Assembly (NCBI GenBank): GCA_030068145.1
Contig: JAPJBO010000047.1
Coordinates: forward strand, 62,001-126,000
DNA length: 64,000 nt
Source of the DNA: Diplonema papillatum
Lineage: Eukaryota; Euglenozoa; Diplonemea; Diplonemida; Diplonemidae
Reading direction: 5' to 3'
The notes beneath the pieces are model-generated. The model saw only the letters and a list, made by a program, of their open reading frames with translations, had not been told where the DNA came from and searched no databases. The position numbers and the translations under genes were made by a program. Of this stretch, positions 50,070 through 61,781 are shown piece after piece (position 1 is the first letter of the stretch; every line of letters begins with the position of its first letter).

Positions 50070-53000
50070 CCGCCCACGAAGCGTTGCTGGAAGAGGTCCG
50101 CTCGGATTTGAAGGCCGGCATGCGGCAGATGATCTTCGACAAAGAGGGCGAGAAGCTGCGGCAAGACGCGCGGCGGCAGAAGTGCCGCGAAATCGCGGAC
50201 GACGTCGCCGGCGACGCGGCGGCGATGGCCGAGCTGCACACCAAAGCACTGGCCTCCCTCCGGGCCGAGGTGTACGAGGGCAAACGCGCGACCCTCATCG
50301 ACTCGCTGTCGAAGGAGCTCGAAGCCGAACTCCGCGCTTCGAACGGCGAAGACCTCGCCGAAGAGGCGCGGCAGACCCTCGTCAACCAGCGCATCGACGA
50401 ACTCGGTCAGTCGCCCGACGGCGTTGCCCAGGTGCGTGCCGCCGCGCTGCAGCAGCTGGTTGACCGGCTCCTCCGCGAGCCGGTGCAAGCCGCTGCCCTG
50501 CGGGAGGAGGCCCGGCAGCAGGCGCAGGAGGAGGTTGCCGTCCGAGAGGGCGGCGTCCTGTGCATCGAAGCGCGCGAGGCCCTCCTCGCCGAGATGGCCG
50601 CGCAGTACCGTGCGAACCCGGCGACCATGTCCGACCTGGCGAACGAGGCGCGGGCAGAGCTCAAGTCGGCTTTGATATGCGACTCCGCCGTCCTCCAGAG
50701 GCTCTCCTCCGAAGCGGAGCGGCAGGTCGTCGACGCGCAAAAGGCGGAGATCTTCCAAGCCATCCGGGACGGAAAGTGCCAGCGCCTGGAGGACGAAGTC
50801 CGAAGAGGCATCGAGGCGAGCGAGGCTTTCGAGGGCCTGCGGAAACGAGTGAAAGACGAGGTGACCGCCGAATTCCGGCGCGACCCGGCGATCGTGCACG
50901 CGGCGCAGGCGGCGGTTGAAGACGACGTTCGGACAGAGCACGACAACTACCTGCGCAGATCCGAGCGGGAACTCGCCAGGCTACGGAGGGAGGCGGAGGA
51001 TGCCCTGGCTGAGTCGCTGCGGCGCGACCCCGCGTTGCTGGCTGAGGTGAAGAAGGACGTGGTCGAGTCCGTTCGGAAGAGCCAGACGACCGAAATCTGC
51101 AAGGACCCGATCGAGTACGGCAAGGTGCAGCGCGAGGCGATCGAAGACCTCAAGCACCGCATCCTCGAATCGAACCCATCCGTCTCCGACGACGCCCGCC
51201 GCGCCGCCATCGAGCACCTCATCGCCCGCGAGCTCCTGCAGTCCACCTCGCCCGCCCGCTCGCACCCCCGCCCCGACACACCGGCAGCCCTGCGTGAGCT
51301 GGTCCAGGAAACGGTCCGCGCCATGCAGACGGACTTCCCGAGCCCCCGGCGGTCCCCGCGGGGGCGGCCCGGGGGCGCCGCCGCGAAGGCCGGCGCGGCC
51401 GACGCAGCACCGCCCGCCGGCGGCGCGGAGGCTGCGGTCGTGTTGCAGGTGGTTGCCGCGGCCGCGGCCGAGGCCGCGGCCGCGGCCGTCGTCGAAGCGG
51501 CGGTCTGCGCCGAAATCGCGGCCCGCGGCCGCGGCGCCCGGCCCGCCCGTGTGGCCGACCGCCTGGTCGAACAGCAGCACGCGGAGAACGCCGTCGTGTC
51601 CGTGCTGCTGTCGGAAGTTCTCGCGGGCGAAGCGCACCTTGCCGAAGGGCGCGTGCTCGACGAAATTGCGGAGCACGTCTCCGCCCAGCTTCCGGGTCCC
51701 CCCCACACGACGCCGATGCCGCTCTCGCCTGCGGAGTTGACAGTAGACGAGCAGCACGCCGAAGACGCGGTCGCGTCGATGATCGCCGACGAGCGAGCCG
51801 CGCCGCCCCCCGCCGAAGACGCGGCGGAGGAAGCGCTCGCAACGTGCCTCGCGCACGACCTCTACGGGACCTGGGGGAACGAGTGCACACCGGCCCGCGC
51901 CGGCCGCCCGCGGCACGAGCAGCCGCAGACCCGCCCCGCCGCCTGGCACGCCGACGAGTTCGACGCCGCCACCCCGGCTCCGTTTTCCCCGTCGCCGACA
52001 GGGACCCGGTCCAGACCCGCTGCCGCCTTATCCCCCGCCGGCGCCGCGGTCCCGCCCCCGGAGATGCCTGGCGGCGATCGCAGCCTTTCGGCTGCGAACC
52101 CCACCGGGCTCCCTCCGTCGGCTTCGCCGAGCGTGGCGGACGCGATGCTTGCGGTCGCCGGCGACCCGGTCAAAATGGCCGGCCTGCAGCAGGCCGTCAA
52201 CGACGCCGCCCGGCACCCCGCTTCTTCGCAAGGGCCGGTCGGGCCGCGGAGCGTGGCCGATGCGATCGCAGGCATCGCAGGCGACCCCGCACGGCTGGCG
52301 AGTCTCGAGCGGCAGGTGGAGGCCCGCCGGTCCTCGGGGGGTTTCCGGCGGGAAAGCGCGGCTGATTCCCTTGCTGCCATCGCGCTGGACCCGGTGAAGC
52401 TGACCCTCCTGCAGCAGGACTTGGACGCACGCCGGCACTCTGCCGCGGCGTCGCAAGGCCGCAGGATCAGCGCGGCAGACGCGGTCTCCGCCATCGCGCG
52501 CGACCCGGCGAAGGTCGCCAGCCTCCAGCAGAACGTCGACGCCCGCCTGCAGCCGTCGGATGGGCGGCAGAGCGTGGTTGACGATCCGGCGAAAATGGCC
52601 GGCTTGCAGCAGGGGGAGACAACCGGGCGCATGCCGCTGAGCGTTGAGGACGTTGTCAGCGCCATCGCCAGCAATCCGGCGAAGCTGGCGAGCCTGCAGC
52701 AGCACGTCGACTCCCGGCGGCGGGCCGCCGACGCCGCGCCGCCCCCGCGGCAGACGGCGGCCGAGCTGATCCGCGCCATCCGGGGCGACGCTGCGCAGAT
52801 GGCCCGCCTGCAGCAGCAGGTCGACGCGCGCCGCCGCCGCGTTTCGGCTTCCGAACACTCCACCAGCTGGCCTTCCCGGCGCACCTCCGCTGCTTCGGCC
52901 TCGCGGCCGCCCAGCGTTGCGGACGTGCTGGCGGAGGTGAACGGGGACCCCGCGAAGCTGGCGGCCCTGCTCGAAAAAGTCGAGACCCGCCGCTACGCGC

Positions 53001-55504
53001 AAACCCCGCCGAGGCAGTCCCACCCCACGCCGCCGTCGGGCGTCTCTTCGGTCGACGTGGCGCAGGTCCTCGGCGCGCTGCAGCACGACCCCGCGCAGCT
53101 GGCCGCCTTGCAGCAAAAAGCCGACGCATCGGGGAATCCGTCCAGACCCGCGTCGAAGGCTTCATCCAGCGTCGCGGAAGTCATCGCCATCCTCCAGGGG
53201 GATCCTGTCATGATGGCAGCCGTGCAGCGGAAGGTGGACGGCCTCCTGCAGCACCCCAGCCCGTCCGCCGCGCCGCCGTTCACCGCCGCCGGAGCGTTGG
53301 TCGCTCTGCAAAACGACCCGGCGCAGCTCGCCGTGCTCCAGCGGCGAGCGGACACCGGTAGGCACCTGTCGCCGCCCACCGCCGCGGCCGCCGCGCCGAC
53401 CGCCGGCGAGGCCGCGGCCGCCCTGCAAAGCGACCCCGCGAAGATGGCGGGCATCCAGAACGCGGTCGACCAAGCCCTCCGCCACTCCCCGCTGGTGCAG
53501 TCCGCGCCCGTCCCTGTCGCACTCGCCTCCGGAGCGGCGGGTCCCGACGGCACGTCCGCTGCCCAGCAAACAGACGACACCTGCGCCACCCCGTCTCCGC
53601 CTGCAAGAACGGCCGGCTCCCACCTCGTTTCGCCCGGCGCGCAGACCGTCGGCGAGGCCATCGCGGGTATACAGGGCGACCCGCGTAAGCTCGCCGCCCT
53701 CGAACGGAAGGTCGAGATCAGCGTCGGCCGGGCCCCGCCGGCGGCGGCGCAGCGCGCGCTGGCAGCCCTGCACGCGGATCGCGCGAAGGTGGCGATGCTG
53801 CAGCAAGTCGTCGACGCGGGGCGGCTGCCGCAGTCGCCCTCGTCCATCGATGCGTTGCTGCACCGTTCGCCCGCCCAAGCGGGCAGTCCGGCACGTGGAC
53901 CCCTTTCCCGAGCCCAATCCACACCCTTGGTCCTTCCGTCGCACGAGGCACCCTCCCACCACGCACCCACAACCCACGCGGGTTCCGACCCGTTGAAATA
54001 CCCGCCATCCGCCGACCGAAGCCCGCCGTGGCCGTCGGCCGGCATTAAAACAGTCGACGACGCCTTCTCCGCGGTCCTGGCCGACCCGGCGCTGCAGGCG
54101 ACGCTCGAGTCGCGCCTGGCGACCGACGGCCCGTCGGCGGTCCAAGCCGTGATCTCGGAGCTGCTGGGTGGTGACCCGGGCAGGATGCAGTGGGAGAACG
54201 AAGCGGGCGGCTTGGATGACACCGTGCAGTACTTCCCGGGGGACCCAGCCCGACAGGACGGGCAGTGGGTCGCCTCGGGCGGGGGGGAGACCGCTCACGT
54301 GGCCGAAGAGCAGGTTTTGGAGGAGCTGCTGGTGCAGATCCGTGGGGACCCCCGGAGGATGGCTGCGCTGACGCGTGCGGCGGAGGCGCAGGCGGTCGAA
54401 GACGTGAAGCAGGGTTTCCCGGAGGGCGCGGTCGCCGCCATTGAGCGGGCCGCGGTGCGCGAGGCATTCGACGAAGTCCTCGCCGGAATCCGCGGCACCC
54501 CGCCGGCAATGGCGGCCGTCCACGACGCGGCGCGGGAGGCGCCTGCCGACGTCAGCCACGCCGCAGACAGCCTCGTGCCAACCATCCGCGCGCTGCGCGG
54601 CGGGACATCACCGCTGCGCACCCGCGCGCCCACCACCGCCGCCGCTGCGCAGACCGACGCGTCTACGGCTGCGTCGCCGCAGGCGCGGTCGGGTGCCATA
54701 CCCGTGCTGGAGCTGAAGAGCGCGGGCGCCGCGGCGCTCGAGCCGGTCTCGCCGGCGAGCGACAAACCCAGGCAGCCCTCGCGGATCGACCAGTACCAAG
54801 CGAAGCGGTGGGTTTCGACGCCTCTCCGGCTGCCCAGCGCGGATGGGGGAGCAGGGGGCGAGCCGTTCACAGCGGCTGACGCGATGGACGACTTGCCGCT
54901 GCCGGGGTGCGATGGATCGCCGCCGCCGCGCAGCCTCGTGATGGAGTCTTGCAGTCCGAAAACATCGACCCGGCTTGTGAGTGACAACCCGGCGCTGCTG
55001 GCGACCACGACGACGATGTCGACGACGTGCAGGGAAGACTATTCAGACCCGTCCGCCGGCTCCGGCACCATCCGGCGGCCGCCCGGCCGGCCCGGAATGA
55101 AGGAGCTGTCGATCAAGATACCCCCCCGCCCGGAGCCTTCGGCGTCGCCCAGCGACCCGAACCTCCTCCGCTTCATCACGTCCCCGGAGGCTTCGCCCCG
55201 GGGCGGGTCGACCGCGGGGCTGGAGAGTCCGACCGGCGGCGAGTGCGATATAACCCGGGAGCGGCAGTCCTCCGTCATGTCGATCGCGTCCACGTGCAGC
55301 AACCCTGGGTCCCCGAGGTCCAGCGATCCGCGCAGGCTCGAGAGCCGGAAGGTGCGGAAGTCCCGCACGTTGCTCCAGCCCAAGGTCAAGCCCGACGAAG
55401 TGCCCCTCAACAAAACGTACGACGAACTGCAACAGTCGGAGTCGCCGCGGGGTGTCCAGCGCCTGGCCAGCTTCCCCCCACTGCCTCCGCCGCGGCTTGG
55501 CGAG
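50070..55504 (+). CDS. Large DPA-repeat protein (novel repeat family), partial at both ends
   Basis: One open exon of 1812 codons, from acceptor CACACACAG to a phase-0 donor GAG/GTCTGC; unspliced it would stop at 55568-55570. The first 430 residues are highly helical and hold irregular units such as RRDPAIVHAAQAAVEDDVR and RRDPALLAEVKKDVVESVR. An Ala/Gly-rich stretch follows (RPGGAAAKAGAADAAPPAGG). Then comes a block of about 15-17 repeats, each 40-55 residues, with a core like VADAIAGIAGDPARLASLER or AADAVSAIARDPAKVASLQQ and a Ser/Pro-rich spacer. The C-terminal 350 residues are Ser/Pro-rich and disordered in look. I do not recognise the family; a structural or scaffold role is only a guess. 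No membrane segment. Upstream exons are not identified. Confidence 0.7.
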
Positions 55505-56341
55505 GTCTGCATTTCTTTTAGCCACATGCAATGCGCGAGGAAACTGAACCGCCCAAGTAGGACCTTCTGATCATGATCATTTGCCAAATTTGCCACCTGA
55601 AACCACGTCCAGGATTTGGGCTCAGGGTAGTGCGGTCAACGAAAACTCTAGTTTCCCTTTTCTACTTTCTCCTACTCTCGCGGTGTACGGTTTCTGTTTC
55701 TTCTTTTTTTAGAGTGCAAGCTTTTTGAAGGGCAGCAGTTGTGAGACTGACAGGTGAGCAGCGCCACCTCCCCAAGCGAGCTCTCGGATCAAGCTGCGTC
55801 TGATGCAGCTTTACACTCAGCTGCGCGTGCCTTCATTTGCGAAGGTTGCTGCTGCGGCCATCTGTCTACCTCCATCAGTAGTGCATAGCGACAAAATATG
55901 TCGCTTTGCAGTGCGCACCAAGGCGGAACGACTCAACCGTGAATTTCTCACACAGGACGGTAAGGAAGGCGACCGCCTGAATCGAAACAGGCAGCTCTCC
56001 GCAGAGGAAACAGTGCAGGTCGTCACATCGATCTTGGCGAGACGCCGACACTCCGCACCTTCGACAGCTCTCGCCTTTTCGGTATCCGGGTTTTTATTTC
56101 AACACAGGGAGCCCGTTGGCAACAACGAACCCAAGCACTGTTTTTCAGCGAAGTCGAAGTGAGGTTGCTGCGGGCGAACCTGTAGCACAATGATGGCACG
56201 AAGGCGCAGCTTTCAAGGACAGTCAGCCTGTCGCCGCGTGACGCGACCCAACGTGAAGGAGATGCCTGCATCGTCTGGCCACGGGCAACAAACGGGCCAA
56301 AGTGCAGCTGTATTAGCACAAGTATCAGCACAAACAATGCC
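55505..56341. other. Probable intron or intergenic region
   Basis: 55590-55690 resembles 63757-63860 (AACTCTAGT, TCTCCTACTCTCGC) and 55737-55785 resembles the reverse complement of 63895-63950 (CTGACAGGTGAGC, GCGAGCTCTC). A 119-codon frame from the ATG at 55803 and a minus-strand frame with a signal-like start (about 56340) have no support. Confidence 0.45.
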
Positions 56342-56800
56342 ATCCGGTGCCGGGACACACTACTTCGTTCACACGAAGTCTTAGCGTTACAGTGTCCCTG
56401 GCCCGCGTACTTCGTCCACACGAAGTCTAAGCGTCAAGTCTTAGCGTTAGAGTGACCCTGATCCGCGTACTCGTTCACACGAAGTCTTAGCGTTACAGTG
56501 TCCCTGGCCCGCGTACTTCGTCCACACGACGTCTTAGCATCAAGTCTTAGCGTTAGAGTGACCTGACCCGCGTACTTCATCCACACGAAGTCTTAGCGAT
56601 ACATTGTCCCTGCCCCGCGTACATCCACACGGAGTCTCAGCGTCAAGTCTTAGCGTTAGAGTGACCCTGATCCGCGTACTCGTTCACACGGAGTCTTAGC
56701 GTTACAGTGTCTCTGACCCGCGTACTTCATCCACACGAAGTCTTAGCGTTACAGTGTCCCTCACCTGCGTACTTCATCCACACGGAGTCTTAGCGTCACA
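56342..56800 (+). repeat. Minisatellite with alternating 47- and 61-bp units
   Basis: Built on CACACGAAGTCTTAGCGTTA, CAGTGTCCCTGGCCCGCGTA and CTTCGTC, with longer units that insert AAGTCTTAGCGTTAGAGTGA. About nine units lie directly upstream of the next coding exon. TGTCCACACGAAGTC also occurs singly near 61262. Confidence 0.9.
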
Positions 56801-56839
56801 GTGCACACACACGCGCGCACACCCGCCCACCCGCGACAG

Positions 56840-59341
56840 GAAAGCATGGCGTCCGAGCCGAAGCGCCGGGCCCCGCCGCCGCTCGACGAGAACCTGCTGC
56901 GGGTCGACGGCGTCGCCGTGCGGCTCGTCGAGACGCCGCAGAACGCGAGCACCGACTACTCGCCCCGCGCAGACGGCGACGACGGCAGCTCGCGGCTGCC
57001 GCCGCTGGCCGGCGCGCACAGCTCCGGCAGCCCCGGGCACCCGGGGAGCGAGGGCGTCTCGCCGGACATCGCGTCCCCCTGCTTCATCGCGTCACCGGTC
57101 ATGCCCAGGAAGGACCTGGGCATGCCCGTCGTCGCCGAGGCGGTCAAACCGCGGGCCGCACGTTTTTTCTACAGTTCCGACTACATCTGCGCTCGGCAGC
57201 CGGGACTTGAACTCCCTGTCCTGCTCGTCCCGGAAGTCGACCACACGTGGTTCGACGGCCTGCACGAAGAGCAACAGGAGGCGGTCAAATCCGCGATCTG
57301 TGCAGACGTCGCGTTGCATTTGCAGGTGGACGCAGACCGCGTGAAGGTGTCGCGCGTGACGTCCGGCAGCCTGCAGGCGGAGCTGAGCTTCGCGCCCGGC
57401 GACGGGGAGGGCGAAGACGCGGTGGCCGCGCTGATCCGGCGGTTCCACGCTGCGGTCGGCACGCTCTGCCTGCGGAAGACCGCGACCGTCGTCCACGAGC
57501 TCCTCACCGGCGGGCACCCGCTCTCCGCGAAGACAGACCCGGGGGGAGAAACCCAGCCGATGGACATCGCGCGGAAGAAGTCCGTCGCAGAGCTGGTCGA
57601 GGACACCAACTCGTTCCTCGGCTTCACCGAGCACCTCATCAAAACGACAGCCCCGCTTCTGCAGCGCAAGCGCAGCGGCACCGTGGGAGGCGACCCTATG
57701 GACGACAAGATGTCCCGGAAAGCGACCCGCCCCCTCAATCCGGACACCGGCCGGAGGCTGTCCCCGCTGGAAGAAGTCAACGACGACGACCGGCCGGGGC
57801 ACGCAGGCTCGTGCGACCACCTAAGCGTGTCGCCGTCGATTTCGCCGCTGTTCGGCCCGCGGAGCGAGAGCGACAGCGTCGAGCCGTCGTCCTTCCGGAA
57901 GGACCGCCACCGGCACTCGCCCGGCGCGAAGGGCTCGCAGCGGCGGAGCCTCGACGTCGAAGAGATGCGCGAGCTGCTGCAGTCGACCGAGAAGGTCCTC
58001 GAGCGCTGCTCGGCGAGCGCGGAGAACACGCCGGCGGTCTCGGTGATGACCGCGCCGCGGAGCCAGCAGCCCAGCCCCGCCCCCCACGCCAGTCCTCCTC
58101 CCGGGTTCAAGGGCCCGATGCTGGGCGATCCGGAGCTGACGGGGGAGCTCAGCCACAGGGAGTCCGCTGCCGCGTCGTCGCAAGTGTACCGGTGGAGCAG
58201 CAGCGCGGTGCTGACGTCGGTGAATCCGCGGAGAAGCAGCGAGCCGATCTCCGGGGAGGTGCTGCGGGAGGTGCGGCTGGTGCTGGCGTCGGAGACGGGC
58301 GACCTCCGCACGACCACTTCCGTCGACGGGTGCAAGGACTGCGCCGCGTTGGAGTACGAGGTTTTGCGGTCGAGGAAGGACCTGGCCAACAAGGAGACGT
58401 TCTTCCGGGTCGAAAACGAGGGCCTCCAGACCGAGCTCGCGGCTGCGCAGCTCCAGCTGGACCTCTACCGGCAGAGCGACGGCACCACGCGCGACGCCGC
58501 CAGCCAAACGAAGCGGATACCCCGCAAAACAGCCCCCACGCAGACCACGATCACGGGGTGGATCACCGGCCTGCGCGGCGGGGTTTCCCACCTAGCCCGG
58601 CACCGCTCCCGGTCTAGCTCACCGCACATCGCGGAGGCCTTCGGCCGCACGCTCCCGACGCCCCGCCGGCAGCCGAAGACGCCGAAGACTCCGCCGTCGG
58701 CGCACCCCAGACGATCCAGCTCGCCCCCCATCTGGATCCCCGCGCCCGGCAAAACGTCGACGCCGCGGGTCTCCCCCACGCACTCCCCCACGCAGTCCGG
58801 GCACGCGGCCCTCGCCCGCGCGCTGGCGAGGGTGTCGCGGTCCCCGTCTCGCAGTCGGTCGCACCCGGTGACTCCGTACGCCCGCGCCCACCAGCACAGG
58901 TCGTACACTCCGCTTGCGCGGCGGAGCTACACGGCGAGTCCGACGCGGGGGTCTTCTTCGAGCAAGCGGAAAAAAAGCTCGTCGAAGAAGCGGGGGAAGG
59001 TGAAGCGGGTTCCGTCTGTGCCTCGTGGCAGGGCTGAGCCAAGCGCATCGCCGTGGTATGTCGACGACTTCGAGCGGAAGCCGAAGCAGAAGAAGTCGAA
59101 GTCGAAGTCGAAGTCAAAGTCAAAGTCTCGGTCCAAGTCGCCGAGTCGGAAGCGGAGCGCCGCCCGCAAGCCGGCACCGGCGTGCCGCAGGACTCTGTCG
59201 CCGATCGAGGAGCCCCAGAGCCACCCGGACGCGCCGCACAACCGGCCCCGCACCGCAACCTGCATCCGCACCTCGTCACCGTCTCGCGCTCCGAAGTCGC
59301 CGCCCTCGCGGGCTACAAGCAGCCCTTCCAAGCGGCACTAG
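56840..59341 (+). CDS. Ser/Arg-rich protein with coiled coil, 831 residues from its first ATG
   Basis: An open frame begins after GCGACAG at 56839; the first ATG is 56846 (MASEPKRRAPPPLDENLLRV). A middle folded region (about 95-230, VLLVPEVDHTWFDGLHEEQQ, VDADRVKVSRVTSGSLQAEL) shows an alpha/beta pattern. A predicted coiled coil is near 510-560 (NKETFFRVENEGLQTELAAA). The last 250 residues are rich in Ser-Pro, Arg-Ser and Lys-Ser dipeptides (SPSRSRSHPVTP, KSKSKSKSKSRSKSPSRKRS), as in splicing-associated or chromatin-associated proteins. The stop is at 59339. Family not recognised. The acceptor is phase 0, like the donor at 55504, so this may be the next exon of the DPA-repeat gene; alternatively the AG is a trans-splice site six bases before the ATG. 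Confidence 0.65.
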   Translation, partial: ESMASEPKRRAPPPLDENLLRVDGVAVRLVETPQNASTDYSPRADGDDGSSRLPPLAGAHSSGSPGHPGSEGVSPDIASPCFIASPVMPRKDLGMPVVAEAVKPRAARFFYSSDYICARQPGLELPVLLVPEVDHTWFDGLHEEQQEAVKSAICADVALHLQVDADRVKVSRVTSGSLQAELSFAPGDGEGEDAVAALIRRFHAAVGTLCLRKTATVVHELLTGGHPLSAKTDPGGETQPMDIARKKSVAELVEDTNSFLGFTEHLIKTTAPLLQRKRSGTVGGDPMDDKMSRKATRPLNPDTGRRLSPLEEVNDDDRPGHAGSCDHLSVSPSISPLFGPRSESDSVEPSSFRKDRHRHSPGAKGSQRRSLDVEEMRELLQSTEKVLERCSASAENTPAVSVMTAPRSQQPSPAPHASPPPGFKGPMLGDPELTGELSHRESAAASSQVYRWSSSAVLTSVNPRRSSEPISGEVLREVRLVLASETGDLRTTTSVDGCKDCAALEYEVLRSRKDLANKETFFRVENEGLQTELAAAQLQLDLYRQSDGTTRDAASQTKRIPRKTAPTQTTITGWITGLRGGVSHLARHRSRSSSPHIAEAFGRTLPTPRRQPKTPKTPPSAHPRRSSSPPIWIPAPGKTSTPRVSPTHSPTQSGHAALARALARVSRSPSRSRSHPVTPYARAHQHRSYTPLARRSYTASPTRGSSSSKRKKSSSKKRGKVKRVPSVPRGRAEPSASPWYVDDFERKPKQKKSKSKSKSKSKSRSKSPSRKRSAARKPAPACRRTLSPIEEPQSHPDAPHNRPRTATCIRTSSPSRAPKSPPSRATSSPSKRH

Positions 59342-59440
59342 TCGCAGTCGCGGCGGCATCTTCACAGCAGCCATGGACGGTGGGGGAACCCACTATCGCC
59401 GAATCTTCCGCACGCTGGCGCACGCGGGGGGGGGGGGTTT

Positions 59441-59525
59441 CGTTTTACATAAGCGCCAACTTGGCTGGAGTTAAAAAAGCGGGTGTCACACCCGATTTCC
59501 GGGTTGGCGCACGCCTAACTTTGTG
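59441..59525. repeat. Family A head joined to family E arm
   Basis: TTTTACATAAGCGCCAACTT runs into GGAGTTAAAAAAGCGGGTGT and CACACCCG, combining the ends of two dispersed families in one 80-bp unit. Confidence 0.7.
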
Positions 59526-59589
59526 ATACCAGTACGCGGCCAGCTATGGGTGGATCGCTTGCTCATCATCCATTTTTCCGGGATCGGTG

Positions 59590-59993
59590 CATTCGGCAGG
59601 TGAGTTGTCACACACTCATTATCGGATGCCGACTTCCATGGCCACCGTCCTGCTGTCAAGATGAACCGACACCCTTTGTGGGATCTGATGAGCGATCACT
59701 CGGACAAGTTAAGTCAGCTCTCGGATCCCGCGTCGCCAGTCCTGCTTACCAGAAGTGGCCTACTTAGAACCAGGATTCTACGTCAGGGTTCAATGAAGTA
59801 ACCCCGAGCTCACATTTAAAGTTTGAGAACAGGTCGAGGAAGCGTTTTCCCCAATGCCTCCAATCATTCGCTTCACCTGGCGTAACTCCTGTTTTGGTTC
59901 TAGGCAGGTGAGTTGTTACACACTCATTATCGGATGCCGACTTCCATGGCCACCGTCCTGCTGTCAAGATGAACCGACACCCTTTGTGGGATG
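59590..59993 (+). repeat. Direct repeat pair, family F (about 95 bp each)
   Basis: 59590-59685 and 59900-59993 share GGATGCCGACTTCCATGGCC, ACCGTCCTGCTGTCAAGATG and AACCGACACCCTTTGTGGGA. A diverged third copy starts at 60545 (GGCAGGTGAGTTGTTAAACA). The segment between resembles 39860-39990. Confidence 0.85.
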
Positions 59994-61050
59994 AGCGTTC
60001 ACTCAGACACCTTCCGTCAGCTCTGGGTTCATTCCACCGGGGGGAACCACAAAAAAAGTGAAGCGCCCGCCCTCCTGCGCCGGCTGTCGTCTGCTGCTTC
60101 GGCAGTTGTTCGATGAAATCCGAGTACCTTCTTCTTATCCTGTTTTTTTTTTTTTTTCCCCCTTCTTGTTTGCCTAGACTACTAGATGTTCGTTAAAAAT
60201 AAAGAAATGTGCTTAGACGGCCAGCCACCCCCCCTTCTCTTCTTGTCGTGTCCGTTGCTGGCAAGCGACGAAACAACCACAGTCTTCCTCTCCTGGTGGA
60301 GTGCGGGTTTACCTGGGAACGAGGCAAAAGACACCATCCCAACAAAATTTTGAAACATTCGTCGGAAAAACACAAAAAAGAGAACAAAACTAAATGGACT
60401 CCGCACAACCCCAAGATGTACAGCAAACGATTCGGAACCTGAGGGTCTGGGAGGTGGGACACAGCGAGCCCATCCCCCTCGAAAACTGCATGGGTTCAAT
60501 TGGACGGACGCAGCGTGTGCCGGGGAAAGTCGGGACCGATGCATTCGGCAGGTGAGTTGTTAAACACCCTTTTTGGGGTCTCGGGCACCATATGCCAGCT
60601 CTCGGTGCATTCTGCACTGCCAGTCCGCACCAGGATACGTCACGCCTGCGTCCACACAAGTCTTACGCGTTTGGCGGCATCAACGGGCAGCAGGTTTCCG
60701 AACCATACGCATCATATCGTGAGCAGGAAGCCGGCTGTAGGGCTTGTAGGGCTTGGCGCCAGCGCTGCATACAATACCGTAGAGACGGTTGGCCACAGGG
60801 CGGCGCGGGCGGGAGTTGCACTGTGCACAACTACGGCGCAAAAAAACGGGTTTTTGATGTTTTTCCTTAAGGAATTGCCTAGGAATGGGCTTGTGAGGGT
60901 GATTTGGCCTTGTTTTCGCATCCTGCAGCCGTTATTCCAGCCCAAACGAGCGTCTGACCACTTTTCCGGCCCTTTCGGAGCATTTTATGGGCACCTGAGT
61001 TTTCCGTGGTGTAGTTGACCGTCGTGCTTTTGCCCCAACATTTCTTCTCC
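59994..61050. other. Unassigned region
   Basis: Holds a T run (60143-60160), a partial family F copy (60545-60610) and no gene with family support. Confidence 0.4.
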
Positions 61051-61059
61051 ACTTTACTT

Positions 61060-61125
61060 TGATCATAGGTGTCACGGCAAGTTTTGGCAGCCGCTGCTTA
61101 ACAAAATTTGACGTGGGCGGCTTTA
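61060..61125 (+). repeat. Dispersed repeat, family G (copy)
   Basis: GGTGTCACGGCAAGTTTTGG and CAGCCGCTGCTTAACAAAAT then GACGTGGGCGGC. Other copies are at 61782-61880 (GGTGTCACGGGATAAGCCGG) and 39079-39110 with 39340-39400. Confidence 0.75.
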
Positions 61126-61477
61126 GATTTACATCTGAATGACACCTCAACACAAAAACAAGTTGTCGACAACTAACAAGTAAAAGAATAAAACAAAACT
61201 ACGCACTTCTTCTTCTTCTTTTCAGAGCATACCAACTGGTGCGGTGGTGCAGGGATCCTTTGTCCACACGAAGTCATGGTTTTACATTCGTGTGAATAAA
61301 TGCGAAGGCTTTTGTTGTTGTGTACGCTCTGTTTTTCTTCTAAACAATACCCATGATCAGAATGCAAAGACCCTTTTATTGTGGTTACGCTCTGTTGTTT
61401 TGTTTCTCGTACGCAGTGTGCGCGCTATCTGCCGGCTTGCCGGCCGATAAATTTGGCAGCGGTCCCACGGCACTTCC

Positions 61478-61517
61478 CGAACGAGAAATCAAAGATTGTG
61501 GGTTCAGGGGAGTACAT

Positions 61518-61550
<33 letters not shown>

Positions 61551-61655
61551 TGACATCACCAGGCGTGGATTATGCGGCTTAATTTGCCTCAACACGGGGA
61601 ATTTTACTACTCGATCTCAAGGATTGACAGATTGAGAGCTCTTTCTCGGTGGCCC
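61478..61655 (+). rRNA. SSU (18S) rRNA central/3' fragment, probably a pseudogene
   Basis: Reads ACGAGAAATCAAAGATTGTG, AGGCTGAAACTTAAAGGAAT, TGACGGAATGACATCACCAG, GCGGCTTAATTTGCCTCAAC and ACAGATTGAGAGCTCTTTCT, the universal block around the 1100-1300 region of SSU rRNA. GGAATGACAT in place of the common GGAAGGGCAC fits kinetoplastid-like sequences in part. Substitutions in otherwise fixed bases and abrupt ends suggest a stray copy. Confidence 0.85.
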
Positions 61656-61679
61656 CGGAGGCATGAATTGGTCTGATTG

Positions 61680-61770
61680 GCAGACCTTCTAAAAATCAGC
61701 CGGCCGATTATCGGCCGGTCGGGGTTTCAGTTTCTTTTTCTCGGCCGAAATCGGCCGCCTTTTTCTTCTT
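61680..61770. repeat. GC-rich palindromic repeat and family G junction
   Basis: ATCAGCCGGCCGATTATCGG and CTCGGCCGAAATCGGCCGCC form inverted repeats related to 40385-40455. Confidence 0.65.
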
Positions 61771-61781
61771 TTTATAAAAGG

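Noticed and set aside
55803-56162. 119-codon plus-strand frame starting MQLYTQLRVPSF
   Set aside because: No family, no exon-like GC pattern and no splice or repeat evidence; probably chance.
56023-56421. Minus-strand frame with a signal-peptide-like start
   Set aside because: One hydrophobic stretch only; no other support, and it overlaps repeat DNA.
50407-59331. Many long minus-strand and alternate-frame ORFs over the DPA-repeat and SR-rich genes
   Set aside because: High GC makes all frames open; these have no domains, while the plus frames show repeats and SR motifs.
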